The notes: a model not told the origin generated them from the letters alone. A DNA stretch of 21,836 nt from an uncultured Clostridia bacterium (GCA_945910975.1 CAMDZY010000006.1:1-21836), one strand, 5' to 3'. Shown: positions 6,952-15,265, counted from the stretch's first letter. Numbers and translations are program-made.

Positions 6952-8139
6952 TTAGAATGAAACGGAATCCTCTTGCTTTTTCTTTGCACCGAATATTTTT
7001 CTGCAAACGATAAGCAGAATCCCAAGGACAAATATTGCACCGCCGATCACCAACACGCGCAGGGCCAGCGGCATTACAAGCAGCTGTGCGATGCCGATTT
7101 TGGTGAGCATAAGAACCAGGCATCCGGCGCCGGCAGCCAAGAGCAGCAAGCCGCCCGTCAGCAGGCTCGTCACGCCCGAAAATGTAAAGGCGTGTCTGAG
7201 CGTTTTCCTGTTTACGAGGAAGACGATCACCAAAAGCAGTACGCTAAAAACGCAAAGCCCAAGCAGCACATACCACGACAGCTCTGTCTTCACCCGTGCA
7301 ATGTCGATCCCGGTCTGACGCTCGATCCAGCGCCACGTGATCTTCTGCGTGCCAAGAGAATCAAATGCGCTCTTAACATCCTCCGCGCCCAGGCTTGTCC
7401 CGCTATTCTCCACTTGGTTGCGCTCAACGTTTGTGACGGAATTGGGGTCTTTCGTGTTTTTCCCGTAAGTAAACGAGTATCCTGAAATGTCGTAGATTTC
7501 CGATTGGTTCTCTTCAAAGAAAGCGATCACGCCGTCTTGCGTCAGCGGGTGCTGTCTTCCGTCGGAAAGCAGATAGCTTGTGTAGCCGGTTATGGTTTGC
7601 GTGAGAAAATCTCTTGTAAATTGTGCGTTCAGCACTTTTTCCAAGTCGTCCGCCGTAATTCCATAGACCTCCTCGAAGTCAACCTCGCAGACATCCTCGA
7701 TGTACGCGGCAAGTGAAACCGTTTTTCCGCTTCTTCCGCCTGGCATGGTAAGCTCGGCGGCATCATAGCTGTCCATCATGGCCGCAATGTTTTCATCGCG
7801 ATATGTCAGCCGAATTGCGCCGACAAGGGTCGCACTGAAGGTCGAGAGGAAAAACAGCACACACAAAAATACGCTAAGCGCCGTTTTGGCGCCACCCGGT
7901 GCGTTCTCGTAACCCCTTGGCCGCTCGGCAACCAACTCTGCTCTTTGCCACGGGTCGGCATTGTTGGGAGAAGTGCCAACAAAACGATTGTCGGACGCAG
8001 ACTTATGGCGAAGGTCAACGGTAAGATCGGACAAATCTTCACCGGGTACGGGTGCAGGAGCGATGTTGAGCGCTGCACCGCAATAGGCACAAAAGCGCTT
8101 GCCCTCCTGCATGGGTTTGCCACATTTGCTACAATACAT
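6952..8139 (-). CDS. Zinc-ribbon membrane protein of unknown function
   Basis: A 395-residue protein that I do not recognise beyond its zinc ribbon. It begins MYCSKCG and carries CAYCG (Cys3, Cys6, Cys17, Cys20). A polar linker follows, then one membrane helix (about 87-109), an extracytoplasmic region of about 180 residues (110-288) rich in acidic residues with no recognised motif, and three more helices (about 289-309, 323-347 and 361-380) with a short basic tail. The order of ribbon, helix, external domain and helix cluster suggests a sensor or envelope-stress protein, but that is a guess. The ATG at 8139 is chosen because it starts the ribbon and has GAGGTG 7 nt upstream; upstream in-frame codons lie in the leader. 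It appears to be a single-gene unit. Confidence 0.82.
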   Translation of the reverse strand: MYCSKCGKPMQEGKRFCAYCGAALNIAPAPVPGEDLSDLTVDLRHKSASDNRFVGTSPNNADPWQRAELVAERPRGYENAPGGAKTALSVFLCVLFFLSTFSATLVGAIRLTYRDENIAAMMDSYDAAELTMPGGRSGKTVSLAAYIEDVCEVDFEEVYGITADDLEKVLNAQFTRDFLTQTITGYTSYLLSDGRQHPLTQDGVIAFFEENQSEIYDISGYSFTYGKNTKDPNSVTNVERNQVENSGTSLGAEDVKSAFDSLGTQKITWRWIERQTGIDIARVKTELSWYVLLGLCVFSVLLLVIVFLVNRKTLRHAFTFSGVTSLLTGGLLLLAAGAGCLVLMLTKIGIAQLLVMPLALRVLVIGGAIFVLGILLIVCRKIFGAKKKQEDSVSF

Positions 8140-8274
8140 AATGCACACCTCACATAATACAGTGTGTACCGCACAGTTGCCTACACGGTGTGTTCTCGTG
8201 TCCCGAGAGGGGTTGCGAAAGCCAAAAAAGATGATTAGCGCGACAGCCTTTGACAAGCCAATATACTAAGTTCA
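8140..8274 (-). other. Leader region of the zinc-ribbon membrane protein gene
   Basis: About 130 nt lie between the predicted transcription start and the ATG. The leader contains a small hairpin (TCTCG 8194-8198 with CGAGA 8204-8208) and a GTGT/ACAC-rich stretch near 8160-8193. I see no known riboswitch core. Confidence 0.4.
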
Positions 8275-8302
8275 AGTATACAACATTTTTCGCATTTGTC
8301 AA
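8275..8302 (-). promoter_or_regulatory. Promoter for the zinc-ribbon membrane protein gene
   Basis: On the minus strand, consensus TTGACA (8297-8302) and TATACT (8275-8280) are separated by 16 nt. The -10 is half of a TATACT-N7-AGTATA dyad (8262-8280), which could be a repressor site. Confidence 0.75.
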
Positions 8303-8438
8303 CCGTTATTCGACAAATACGAAACAAATTTAGGCAACGCCGCGCAATGCCAATGTGCACAATGCGCGGCGAAACTGAAGGCCTGATACATGAAACCGTC
8401 AGGCTTGCGATGGCGTTTTTCTTCTGCCCCGAAAAAGC
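8303..8438. other. Intergenic stretch with stacked hairpins, no gene seen
   Basis: Between the promoter at 8302 and the tRNA terminator there is no plausible coding region. A 9-bp perfect stem CGCCGCGCA (8338-8346) with TGCGCGGCG (8363-8371) is followed by a weaker GCCTGA/TCAGGC stem near 8382-8405 and, on the plus strand, a short T-run near 8415-8420. It could be a small structured RNA or a degenerate repeat. Confidence 0.4.
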
Positions 8439-8476
8439 AAAAACCTCTCTTGTCTTGATAGACAAAAGAGGTTTTG
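8439..8476 (-). terminator. Terminator of the tRNA-Val gene
   Basis: On the minus strand, CCTCTTTTGTC pairs with GACAAGAGAGG (one G-U pair) and is followed by TTTTTG. It lies just after the tRNA 3' end. A-rich flanks also give a U-tract on the plus strand. Confidence 0.85.
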
Positions 8477-8479
8477 TTC

Positions 8480-8556
8480 TGGTGGACGGTACAGGACTCG
8501 AACCTGTGACCTCCTGCACGTCAAGCAGATGCTCATACCAGCTGAGCTAACCGTCC
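8480..8556 (-). tRNA. tRNA-Val, anticodon GAC, CCA encoded
   Basis: The 77-nt sequence folds into a complete cloverleaf: acceptor GGACGGT/ACCGTCC, D-stem GCTC/GAGC, anticodon stem TCTGC/GCAGG (one T-G pair) around loop TTGACGT, and T-arm ACAGG-TTCGAGT-CCTGT. The anticodon GAC (8520-8522) reads GUC and GUU valine codons. The discriminator is A, and CCA is encoded in the DNA (8480-8482). It stands alone with its own promoter and terminator. Confidence 0.96.
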
Positions 8557-8567
8557 AGACCTTTTTT

Positions 8568-8596
8568 ATTATAACGAATTATTCTTGATTTGTCAA
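8568..8596 (-). promoter_or_regulatory. Consensus promoter for tRNA-Val
   Basis: Perfect TTGACA (8591-8596) and TATAAT (8568-8573) with 17-nt spacing on the minus strand, the -10 ending 11 nt before the tRNA 5' end. Confidence 0.93.
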
Positions 8597-8660
8597 GCAC
8601 TTTTTTCGTTATTTTTGCTATAAACGGCGAAATTGCTGGTTTGGACGCAGAACCGGGCGG

Positions 8661-8951
8661 TCAAGAAATTAAATCCAGCACGGATTGCCTCAGCGTACAG
8701 GGGGTCACAGTGTTGTTGGCCAGAGTGAGGAGAATATGTAGGATGGTACCGGGACGGGTGGTAACGTGGTGAACTGTGCTGGACTCCTGTAGGTCGCTGT
8801 CCACGCGGTGGAGGAGGATCTCAACGCCGTAGCTGTCGAGTGCCGCGCCGTCAAAGCTGATCTGATCCGTCACCAAATAATACTCCAGCGTAATGAGGTC
8901 GCCGAATTGGGTGGTTGCGCGTTTTTGCTGCGCAAGGGTTTTTTGTGTCAT
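8661..8951 (-). CDS. Small DUF6514-like protein
   Basis: A 96-residue soluble protein. The pattern of an ITLEYYLVTDQI strand, YGVEI near residues 41-45, a histidine-containing middle and the C-terminal NNTVTPCTL block (about 79-87) resembles the DUF6514 family of small clostridial proteins, as remembered rather than searched. No signal peptide or membrane helix is present. The ATG at 8951 has GGAG about 11 nt upstream, a rather long spacing. It is monocistronic; I see no clear terminator after it, so transcription might run toward the tRNA-Val promoter. The function is unknown. Confidence 0.7.
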   Translation of the reverse strand: MTQKTLAQQKRATTQFGDLITLEYYLVTDQISFDGAALDSYGVEILLHRVDSDLQESSTVHHVTTRPGTILHILLTLANNTVTPCTLRQSVLDLIS

Positions 8952-9066
8952 AATTTCTCACGCTCCTTTGCGCATATTAAAGCACATAATTTCGCCATTT
9001 TCCAGCAAAAGTGTTCGACACGTTTCGTCACGGCGCGGCGGCTTGCAACAAATGCGCGCAAAAAAA

Positions 9067-9098
9067 GGGACTTTCCCGCAAATTTTCGGGAAAGTCCC
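9067..9098. terminator. Terminator after murI
   Basis: GGGACTTTCCCG (9067-9078) and CGGGAAAGTCCC (9087-9098) form a perfect 12-bp stem, with an A-run before it and a T-run after it, so it can act in both directions. It lies about 55 nt past the murI stop. Confidence 0.9.
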
Positions 9099-9153
9099 AA
9101 TTTTTTCTTGTTTTTATCTGTCGAATCGTGTCGAACGGTTTTTGATCTTCCAA

Positions 9154-9927
9154 TCAGAAATCCGCAAGCATCCTATGCATCTGCGCCAGCATTTGCGGCG
9201 TGGAAAGGCTGTTTTCCAGCAAAACCGTACCCTTCCCCGGCGGGTTTTGCAGGTTTGCAGCGCGGATCCGGCGGCAGGTTTCACGGGCAGTTCCCTCACC
9301 GCCGTCAAGTAAAGCGACCCTCTCCCCTGCTACCTCGGCGATTGCATCGCGCACAAACGGGAAGTGGGTACAGCCGAGTACGATCCCGTCCAGTCCTCGG
9401 GCGAGCAGCAGATCCAAACGGCTGTGGAGGTAACACATAAGATTTTCGCTGTGTGTTTCGCCGCGCTCGACGAATTTCACCAATTCCGGACACGGGACGG
9501 GAATAATTTCCTCTTCGCCGTCATACGTATGCACCAGCGTGTTGAATTTTTGCTCGCGCAGGGTCGCTTCCGTTGCCATCACGGCAATACGGCCATGCGG
9601 GAAGCGCTCTGCTGCCAGCTTGACCGCCGGTTCGATGCCGACGATGATCTCTTGCGGATAGGTCTGCCGCAGCGTGTCAATTGCGGCGGAGGTTGCCGTA
9701 TTGCAGGCAATCACCAGCGCTTTTAGCCCGCGCCGATACAATTTTTCGACATTTTGCAGCGTCAGGCGGCGAATCTCCTCGGTGCTTCGGGAGCCATACG
9801 GGGCGTTCGCGGAATCGCCGAAGTAGAGAAAATTTTCATTTGGCATCTGCCGCACCAGCTGGCGCAGCACACTGATGCCGCCCACACCGGAATCAAACAC
9901 GGCAATCATGCCGTCGCGTCGCTCCAT
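9154..9927 (-). CDS. murI: Glutamate racemase
   Basis: A 257-residue cytoplasmic enzyme that interconverts L- and D-glutamate, supplying D-Glu for peptidoglycan. Family blocks are complete: FDSGVGG (11-17), YFGDSANAPYG (35-45), ACNTAT with catalytic Cys75, and GCTHFP with catalytic Cys186. Both cysteines of the cofactor-independent two-base mechanism are present. The length is normal for the family. The ATG at 9927 is chosen because GGAGG (9936-9940) lies 8 nt upstream; the ATG at 9942 would overlap that site. It follows the cyclophilin gene by 48 nt on the same strand, so the two may be cotranscribed, and ends at a strong terminator. Confidence 0.95.
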   Translation of the reverse strand: MERRDGMIAVFDSGVGGISVLRQLVRQMPNENFLYFGDSANAPYGSRSTEEIRRLTLQNVEKLYRRGLKALVIACNTATSAAIDTLRQTYPQEIIVGIEPAVKLAAERFPHGRIAVMATEATLREQKFNTLVHTYDGEEEIIPVPCPELVKFVERGETHSENLMCYLHSRLDLLLARGLDGIVLGCTHFPFVRDAIAEVAGERVALLDGGEGTARETCRRIRAANLQNPPGKGTVLLENSLSTPQMLAQMHRMLADF

Positions 9928-9935
9928 ATCGCACG

Positions 9936-9940
9936 CCTCC
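9936..9940 (-). promoter_or_regulatory. Ribosome binding site that sets the murI start
   Basis: GGAGG on the minus strand, 8 nt before the ATG at 9927. It lies inside the alternative reading from 9942 and so argues against that longer start. Confidence 0.75.
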
Positions 9941-9975
9941 ATTCGCCGTTATTTTAATCTTTTCCGGGGAAAAAG

Positions 9976-10659
9976 TCAATCCAAAATCGTAATCGTGGTG
10001 ATCACCGGTTGTTCTTCCTCCGGGATGGGAATATCAGCTGTTGATGCCGCATTGCAGATCTCGTCAACAATATCCATACCCTCGGTGACAGAGCCGAACG
10101 CTGCATACTGGCCGTCCAGATGCGGCGCATCCTGGTGCATAATGAAAAATTGCGACGATGCACTGTCCATATCCGTTGCGCGTGCCATGGAGATGACGCC
10201 GCGTTTGTGCAAAATCGGGTTGTTCACGCCGTTGGCGGTGAACTCACCCTTGATGGTTGCGGCGCTCCCATCGCCTGCGCCGCCCTGCATCATGAAGTCC
10301 TTGATGATGCGGTGGAACGTCGTGCCGTCGTAGTAACCGCTTTTGGCAAGGTTCATAAAGTTCTCCACAGTGATGGGCGCGACATCGGCATCGAGTTCCA
10401 AGGTAATGGTACCGTAATCGGCAATTTCAATTTGCGCATGATGCAGATTTGCGCCGCCTCTGGTGATATCCTGCGATGGATCGGGTGCAGCCGGCGCTTC
10501 AGAATCCCTGAGCAGGAAGTATAGCCCCGCAACAAGCACAGCAACGATCACCAGCGCTGCTGCAAAAATAACCCAATCGAGTTTTTTCTTCTTCTGTTGT
10601 TCCTGGCGGTACTTCACCTGCGCATCGTGCTTATGCGGATTTTTACGTTTATTTGACAT
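9976..10659 (-). CDS. Membrane-anchored cyclophilin-type peptidyl-prolyl isomerase
   Basis: A 227-residue protein with a strongly basic cytoplasmic N-terminus (1-27), one membrane helix (about 29-50), a short Pro/Ala linker, and an extracytoplasmic cyclophilin domain (about 74-227). Active-site blocks are visible: FHRIIKDFMMQGG (115-127, including Arg117 and Gln125), SASSQFFI (166-173) and LDGQYAAFG (181-189, with the conserved His replaced by Tyr as in many bacterial forms). It would catalyse cis-trans proline isomerisation during folding of exported proteins. The ATG at 10659 follows AAGGAGG at good spacing. It lies directly after the large secreted protease gene, and a folding role for that protein is a reasonable inference. 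Confidence 0.93.
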   Translation of the reverse strand: MSNKRKNPHKHDAQVKYRQEQQKKKKLDWVIFAAALVIVAVLVAGLYFLLRDSEAPAAPDPSQDITRGGANLHHAQIEIADYGTITLELDADVAPITVENFMNLAKSGYYDGTTFHRIIKDFMMQGGAGDGSAATIKGEFTANGVNNPILHKRGVISMARATDMDSASSQFFIMHQDAPHLDGQYAAFGSVTEGMDIVDEICNAASTADIPIPEEEQPVITTITILD

Positions 10660-10687
10660 CGTCGATCCTCCTTGGGTGATAGCACTT

Positions 10688-10717
10688 GCGGGGTATCTGC
10701 CGAAGCAGATACCCCGC
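10688..10717 (-). terminator. UUCG-capped hairpin between protease and cyclophilin genes
   Basis: GCGGGGTATCTGC (10688-10700) pairs perfectly with 10705-10717. In minus-strand RNA the loop is C(UUCG)G, an extra-stable tetraloop. Only the plus-strand side has a T-run; on the minus strand the downstream sequence lacks one. So it may be a leaky terminator or a 3'-end stabiliser for the protease mRNA. Confidence 0.6.
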
Positions 10718-10735
10718 AGAGGTTTTTATTGGGAA

Positions 10736-13700
10736 TTAAGCAACTCTGATAAAGACATCCAGGTTGTAGGTGTCATTATAAGTAGCATCTGCACAGGTGA
10801 ACACTGCATTATCATGATCGCAGAACAGCTTCAGGCCGGTGCCGACATTCTTCATGTCGCACAGAGCATAGTAGTTATCCGGATCATCTTCTACAGGTTC
10901 CTGAATCATCTGGAAGTCCCACTTGGCTTCGGCAGCGGTGGCGTCGGCCACGGTGGTCAGCTTGCCATCAGCGGTGCAGGCCAGATAGTTTGCGCTGCCC
11001 TTCATGCAGATGGTGTAGTAGCCGTCTTCCGTCTTGGCAAAAGTCCAAGTCAGTGCATCGTTGACATCATACAGGTAGTACAGGTTGTCGTCAGACATAA
11101 CGTCCGTGTCCATCCAGTCAACAGCGCCAGCAGCAGTACCAATGTCTGTGCCGGTCACATCGCCGGAAGCGTTCAGCAGATACAGGGTGTCGCCATCGGT
11201 GGAACCAGCAATGCCGGTGATGGCGTAATCGCCGGACATATCGTCGGTGATTTCGCTGACCCATTCGTACTCTGTGCTGCCGCCGACATCGCCGCCGCCC
11301 TGGCCTTCGATCACACCAACAGCGGAGTTGGTTGCATAGTCAGAAGCCAAGATGTATACGTCGCCGGTGTAGTCAGCCAGATCCAAGGTATAGCTGTCGC
11401 CTTCAACGGTTTCGCCCAGGACTGCATCAAGAATATTGAGGTCGGAGTCCAGTGCCAAAATCGTTGCAACCTGCGTGTTATCGGTGCAAGTAACGGTCAG
11501 CTGGTTGTCTTCGGTCCGATTGATTTGCGAAGCCAGAACGGGTTCTTCACTGTCGATTGCGACCGGGAAGTTCCAGACCAGGTAGTCCTTGCCGGCAGTC
11601 AGCAGGTCTTCATAATCGATCTTGCCGAGTGCATCTTCGCCGTAGGGCAGATTTGCATAGTAGTTGACGTTGACCTTCGTGCCGGTGGGCAGATCATAAG
11701 GCTTGTCTGCCATCTGGTTGCTGCCGTCCCAGTAGAAGGAACCCATAGCCTGCCAGTAGCCGTTGTCAGCATCATAAGCCTGCTTGGGCAGGTATTCGGT
11801 ATCGTCAACATAGTACAGTTCGCCGGTTTCCGCATCGGTGACCGTCATGATGAGATGGCGGGCATTACGCAGCTGAGCCGGGATGGCGTAGACCATATCG
11901 GCCGATGCATCCTCGTTGTTGGACAGGAGGTTGTAGTTATCATTCTGGCTGCCATAGAAGTAGATGGAGCCGCCGAGGTAATCCACTGCTTTTGTGGGTA
12001 CGCCGTTTTCGGACTGTGCCAGGTAAGCAAAGTTCACATCGGTATCCATTTCGAGCAGGTCGAAATAGGTGAGGCCCAAATCGGCCAGAGTGGAGCCGGC
12101 ATATTCTTCGCCAAGGACATCGCCTGCATCGGTGTTGTTCAGGAAGCTCTCTGCATCGATCACATCAGCGAAGTCATACTGTTCGAGCATAGCGCCCTTT
12201 GTCCAGTCGCCATAGAAGCCGAGGTAGGAAGCGTGGATGTACGGATCGCCTTCTGCGTCGACATATTTGCCGTCCTGGAGTTCCTGCTGCCACAGCATGA
12301 CGAAGCCTTCTACGAAGCCGCCATTGACAAAGGCAGTGTTCAGATACTCAACGGCGTCAGCGTCCAGCGTGATGGTGACATCAACGTGCTTGGTTTCGCC
12401 TGCGGGCAGAACCAGGATGTTGTCTTCGCAGCTGGTGGTGAAAGCTGCATTGGTGTAGCTGGAGGTCATGAGGTTGTACATATTGCCGTCTTCGTCGGCT
12501 GCTGCGGAGTCAACCAGCGTCCAGCCAGCGTCAACATTGTAGTAAACCGTTTCGTCAGACAGGCTGGTGACGTCGAAGCCCATCGTATAAACGCCCTTCT
12601 TTTCGGGGTCATCGCCCAGTTCGATCAGCGGAGAACGGATGTAGGCAGGAGCGGTCACAGCGTTTGCAACGTCCAGCAGACCTGCGCCCTGTTTTCTGGG
12701 GCTGTAGAGCTGATAGTCATTGTCGGTCAGGACGTCTGCGGTGGAATAAGCCAGATCCTTGATGAACTGTGAGCGGCCAATGCGGTCGACCTCGCCGTTG
12801 GTTGTGGTTTCGCCGCACTTGTAGCTGCCGTCCAGATAAACCATCAGGATACGGGCATACTGTGCGCGGGTGGTGTCGTCCTTGGGGCTGACGACCTGAG
12901 CATCAGTGCTGGTGCTGGTGATGATCTTTTCGGAGATTGCCCAGTTCAGAGCGGGGATTGCATACTTGCTGGCGGAATCCTTATCGGTGTAGTCAGCAAG
13001 GTAATCGGTGGTAACCTCGGGACGGCCGGCATAACGCCACATAATGGAAACCAGCTGTTCACGGGTCACGTTGCTGTTGGGAGCAAATGCGGTGCTGGTG
13101 ATACCGGCAACGATGCCGTTGTTGGCAGCCCAGACAACAGCGTTGGTGAAGAACTTACCGGCAGGTACGTCTTCGAAAGGATTGGCCATACCTTCTACGC
13201 TGGGTCTACCGGCCTGGCGATACAGGACGGAAACCATCATGCCACGGGTCAGGCTGTTGTTGGGGCCAAAGGTCGTTTCGGTCAGACCGGCAAACAGGCC
13301 TTCGGAAAGTGCGAAGTCGATTGCTTCATGGTACCATCTGGAGGTGTCCACGTCCTCAAACTTTTCAGCCAGGCAGGGCGTGTTTACCGTGGTGGAGCCA
13401 TTGAACATACCGGATTCGTTGACATACTGGGTCAGCTGTGCAAAGTTGCCGCTGGCGTTCGGAGTAGCCATGGAAGTACCGGACATGAGTTCGTAGCCAT
13501 TGTCGCCGCTCTTGGAAGCGGAGAATACATTGCCGCCAACGGAGGCGATGGTGGGCTTGAACTTCAGATCGGCAGTGGTGCCCATGGAGGAGAAGGTGCA
13601 GGCGAGCCATGCATTGTCGTTGTCCACGGTTGCCATTTCTTCGTCAAAGGTCAGCTTCTTTTCCGCTGCATTCTTCAGGGCTTCGCCTGCTGCCTGCGTG

Positions 13701-15265
13701 ACGGAAACTGCGGGGATATGATAGGTATCGATTGACATGTTGATGGTGCCGGGCTGGTTGTTGTAAACGATCAGCGCGGCAGCACCGGCTGCGGCTGCGT
13801 TAGCTTCCTTGTCAGCGAAGTTGATTTCACCACGGGAAAGAACTGCTACCTTACCGGTCACGTCGACGCCTTCATAGTCAGCGGCTTCGCCGTAGCCATC
13901 GATCATAACATATTCAAAGGTCTTGCCCTTAACCTTGTCGGATTCCATGGTGTCGGAAGCGTCGGAGTAAGGCAGCTTCTCTTCGCCAACGGTAATCACG
14001 CGGGAAGGATATGCAACGTTTTCGATTGCAGCAACGGAAACGTTCTCGCCATAGGTGGAGGGGGAACCGACAACGCCGTAGTCGGCATAGGAGCCGAGAA
14101 CTGCATTGGCAGCGTAGCTGTTGGAGTAGTCGCCCATGGTGCCTTCGTTGCCGGCAGCGATGGACATGATGACGCCGTTGTCGCTCATCTTCTTGTAGAT
14201 GTCGCCAAAGACTTCGTCTTCGAGTTCGCGGTCATAGGTGAAGCCGTTCTGTGCGCCGATGGACATGCTGATAACGTCAGCGCCCAGGCGGTAAGCGTCT
14301 TCGATGGCTGCGAAGTAAACAGCGGAGTTGGTGCCGGAGGTGGAGTCGCCGAAAATTTTCATAGCCAGCAGCTGTGCGCCGGGAGCAGCGCCTGCAAAGG
14401 TAACTGCGCCGTCTTCTGCTTCGACATAACCGACAGCGGAACCGGCAACGTGGGTGCCGTGGCCGTTGAAGTCGGTAACATCGGCGTCATACTTCGGATC
14501 GTCCAGCTTGTCGCCGACATAGTCGCAAGCGAACGGGATCTTAGCGGACAGGTACTTGCCGGGGCCGATGGTTTCGGTCGCTTCGACCTTTTCCTTGGTC
14601 AGGGCGTTCTCGTCGGTCAGACCGTAATCCTGGAATGCTTCGTGGGTGGTTCTCGTGCCGGTATCCAAAACGGCAACGATGGTGCCCTTGCCGTTGAAGC
14701 CTGCTTCCTGCAGAACGGCAGCGCCGTTCATTTCGTTTGCATTTGCATTCTTTTCTTCTGCGGGCACGACGGGTGCGTCGTAGGTGTTTGCAATATGTAC
14801 GGAGGAAACGCCGTCCATATTTTCGATCTTTGCCAGGTCGCCGTAAGCAACGGTACCTGCAAAGCCGTTGAGCAGAGCGCCGTATTCATACTGGACATTA
14901 AAGTTGATGCCAGCATTTTTCATGGCGTTCTTCAGGGCATTGTGCTGCTTTGCCACCTTTGCCTCCTGTGCGATGGCCTTGGTGGTGCCGTTTGCTGCCA
15001 CGTCGATGGCGGCATCGCCTTCCATCACAACGATAGCAGTGACGACATCGTCAGCAGCGTACTTGCTTACCTGCAGATCCTTTTGAGCCTTTTCGGTCAG
15101 ATCTGCCACGCTAACCGACAAATCGGCATTGGTGATGGTCTTTAAGCTCTTGCCACCCTTTTCGGTCACAACGGCCTTGCGGTCTGCTGCGAAGGAAACG
15201 GTCGCGCAGGAAAATACCATGACCAGCACCAGCATCATTGCCAGAGCTTTTTTCAGCATTTTCAT
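10736..15265 (-). CDS. Secreted subtilisin-like (S8) cell-wall protease with internal SLH repeats
   Basis: A 1509-residue exported protease. The signal peptide is residues 1-26 (cleavage near SFA/A). An inhibitor_I9-like propeptide lies at about 75-165. The catalytic domain has Asp201 (LDTGT), His269 (NGHGTHVAG), oxyanion Asn373 (AAGN) and Ser598 (GTSMATP), with a PA-domain insert at about 440-540. Three SLH repeats (about 636-686, 697-747 and 759-811; TR motifs LTRGMM, VTREQL and TTRAQY) follow the serine. The last conserved S8 block, YSPRKQGAGLLDV (854-866), comes only after them. An Fn3-like stretch (about 880-1035), further beta-rich modules, a Gly-rich linker (1321-1330) and two C-terminal beta modules (about 1334-1509) complete it. 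SLH repeats bind secondary cell-wall polymer, so it is probably displayed on the surface. AAGGAG precedes the ATG. Confidence 0.95.
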   Translation of the reverse strand: MKMLKKALAMMLVLVMVFSCATVSFAADRKAVVTEKGGKSLKTITNADLSVSVADLTEKAQKDLQVSKYAADDVVTAIVVMEGDAAIDVAANGTTKAIAQEAKVAKQHNALKNAMKNAGINFNVQYEYGALLNGFAGTVAYGDLAKIENMDGVSSVHIANTYDAPVVPAEEKNANANEMNGAAVLQEAGFNGKGTIVAVLDTGTRTTHEAFQDYGLTDENALTKEKVEATETIGPGKYLSAKIPFACDYVGDKLDDPKYDADVTDFNGHGTHVAGSAVGYVEAEDGAVTFAGAAPGAQLLAMKIFGDSTSGTNSAVYFAAIEDAYRLGADVISMSIGAQNGFTYDRELEDEVFGDIYKKMSDNGVIMSIAAGNEGTMGDYSNSYAANAVLGSYADYGVVGSPSTYGENVSVAAIENVAYPSRVITVGEEKLPYSDASDTMESDKVKGKTFEYVMIDGYGEAADYEGVDVTGKVAVLSRGEINFADKEANAAAAGAAALIVYNNQPGTINMSIDTYHIPAVSVTQAAGEALKNAAEKKLTFDEEMATVDNDNAWLACTFSSMGTTADLKFKPTIASVGGNVFSASKSGDNGYELMSGTSMATPNASGNFAQLTQYVNESGMFNGSTTVNTPCLAEKFEDVDTSRWYHEAIDFALSEGLFAGLTETTFGPNNSLTRGMMVSVLYRQAGRPSVEGMANPFEDVPAGKFFTNAVVWAANNGIVAGITSTAFAPNSNVTREQLVSIMWRYAGRPEVTTDYLADYTDKDSASKYAIPALNWAISEKIITSTSTDAQVVSPKDDTTRAQYARILMVYLDGSYKCGETTTNGEVDRIGRSQFIKDLAYSTADVLTDNDYQLYSPRKQGAGLLDVANAVTAPAYIRSPLIELGDDPEKKGVYTMGFDVTSLSDETVYYNVDAGWTLVDSAAADEDGNMYNLMTSSYTNAAFTTSCEDNILVLPAGETKHVDVTITLDADAVEYLNTAFVNGGFVEGFVMLWQQELQDGKYVDAEGDPYIHASYLGFYGDWTKGAMLEQYDFADVIDAESFLNNTDAGDVLGEEYAGSTLADLGLTYFDLLEMDTDVNFAYLAQSENGVPTKAVDYLGGSIYFYGSQNDNYNLLSNNEDASADMVYAIPAQLRNARHLIMTVTDAETGELYYVDDTEYLPKQAYDADNGYWQAMGSFYWDGSNQMADKPYDLPTGTKVNVNYYANLPYGEDALGKIDYEDLLTAGKDYLVWNFPVAIDSEEPVLASQINRTEDNQLTVTCTDNTQVATILALDSDLNILDAVLGETVEGDSYTLDLADYTGDVYILASDYATNSAVGVIEGQGGGDVGGSTEYEWVSEITDDMSGDYAITGIAGSTDGDTLYLLNASGDVTGTDIGTAAGAVDWMDTDVMSDDNLYYLYDVNDALTWTFAKTEDGYYTICMKGSANYLACTADGKLTTVADATAAEAKWDFQMIQEPVEDDPDNYYALCDMKNVGTGLKLFCDHDNAVFTCADATYNDTYNLDVFIRVA
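12833..13360 (-). other. Three SLH repeats inserted within the S8 catalytic domain
   Basis: This stretch encodes residues 636-811. Each repeat starts with F/Y-x-D (FEDVD, FEDVP, YTDKD), carries a W/A helix and ends with a TR-containing helix. It separates GTSMATP (596-602) from YSPRKQGAGLLDV (854-866), which in typical lactocepin/C5a-type S8 proteases are only some 40-70 residues apart. Confidence 0.85.

Noticed and set aside
10463..12772. Open reading frame of 769 codons on the plus strand
   Set aside because: It lies entirely antisense to the cyclophilin and protease genes. Its composition mirrors their strong codon bias, it has no ribosome binding site, and its product resembles no family I know.
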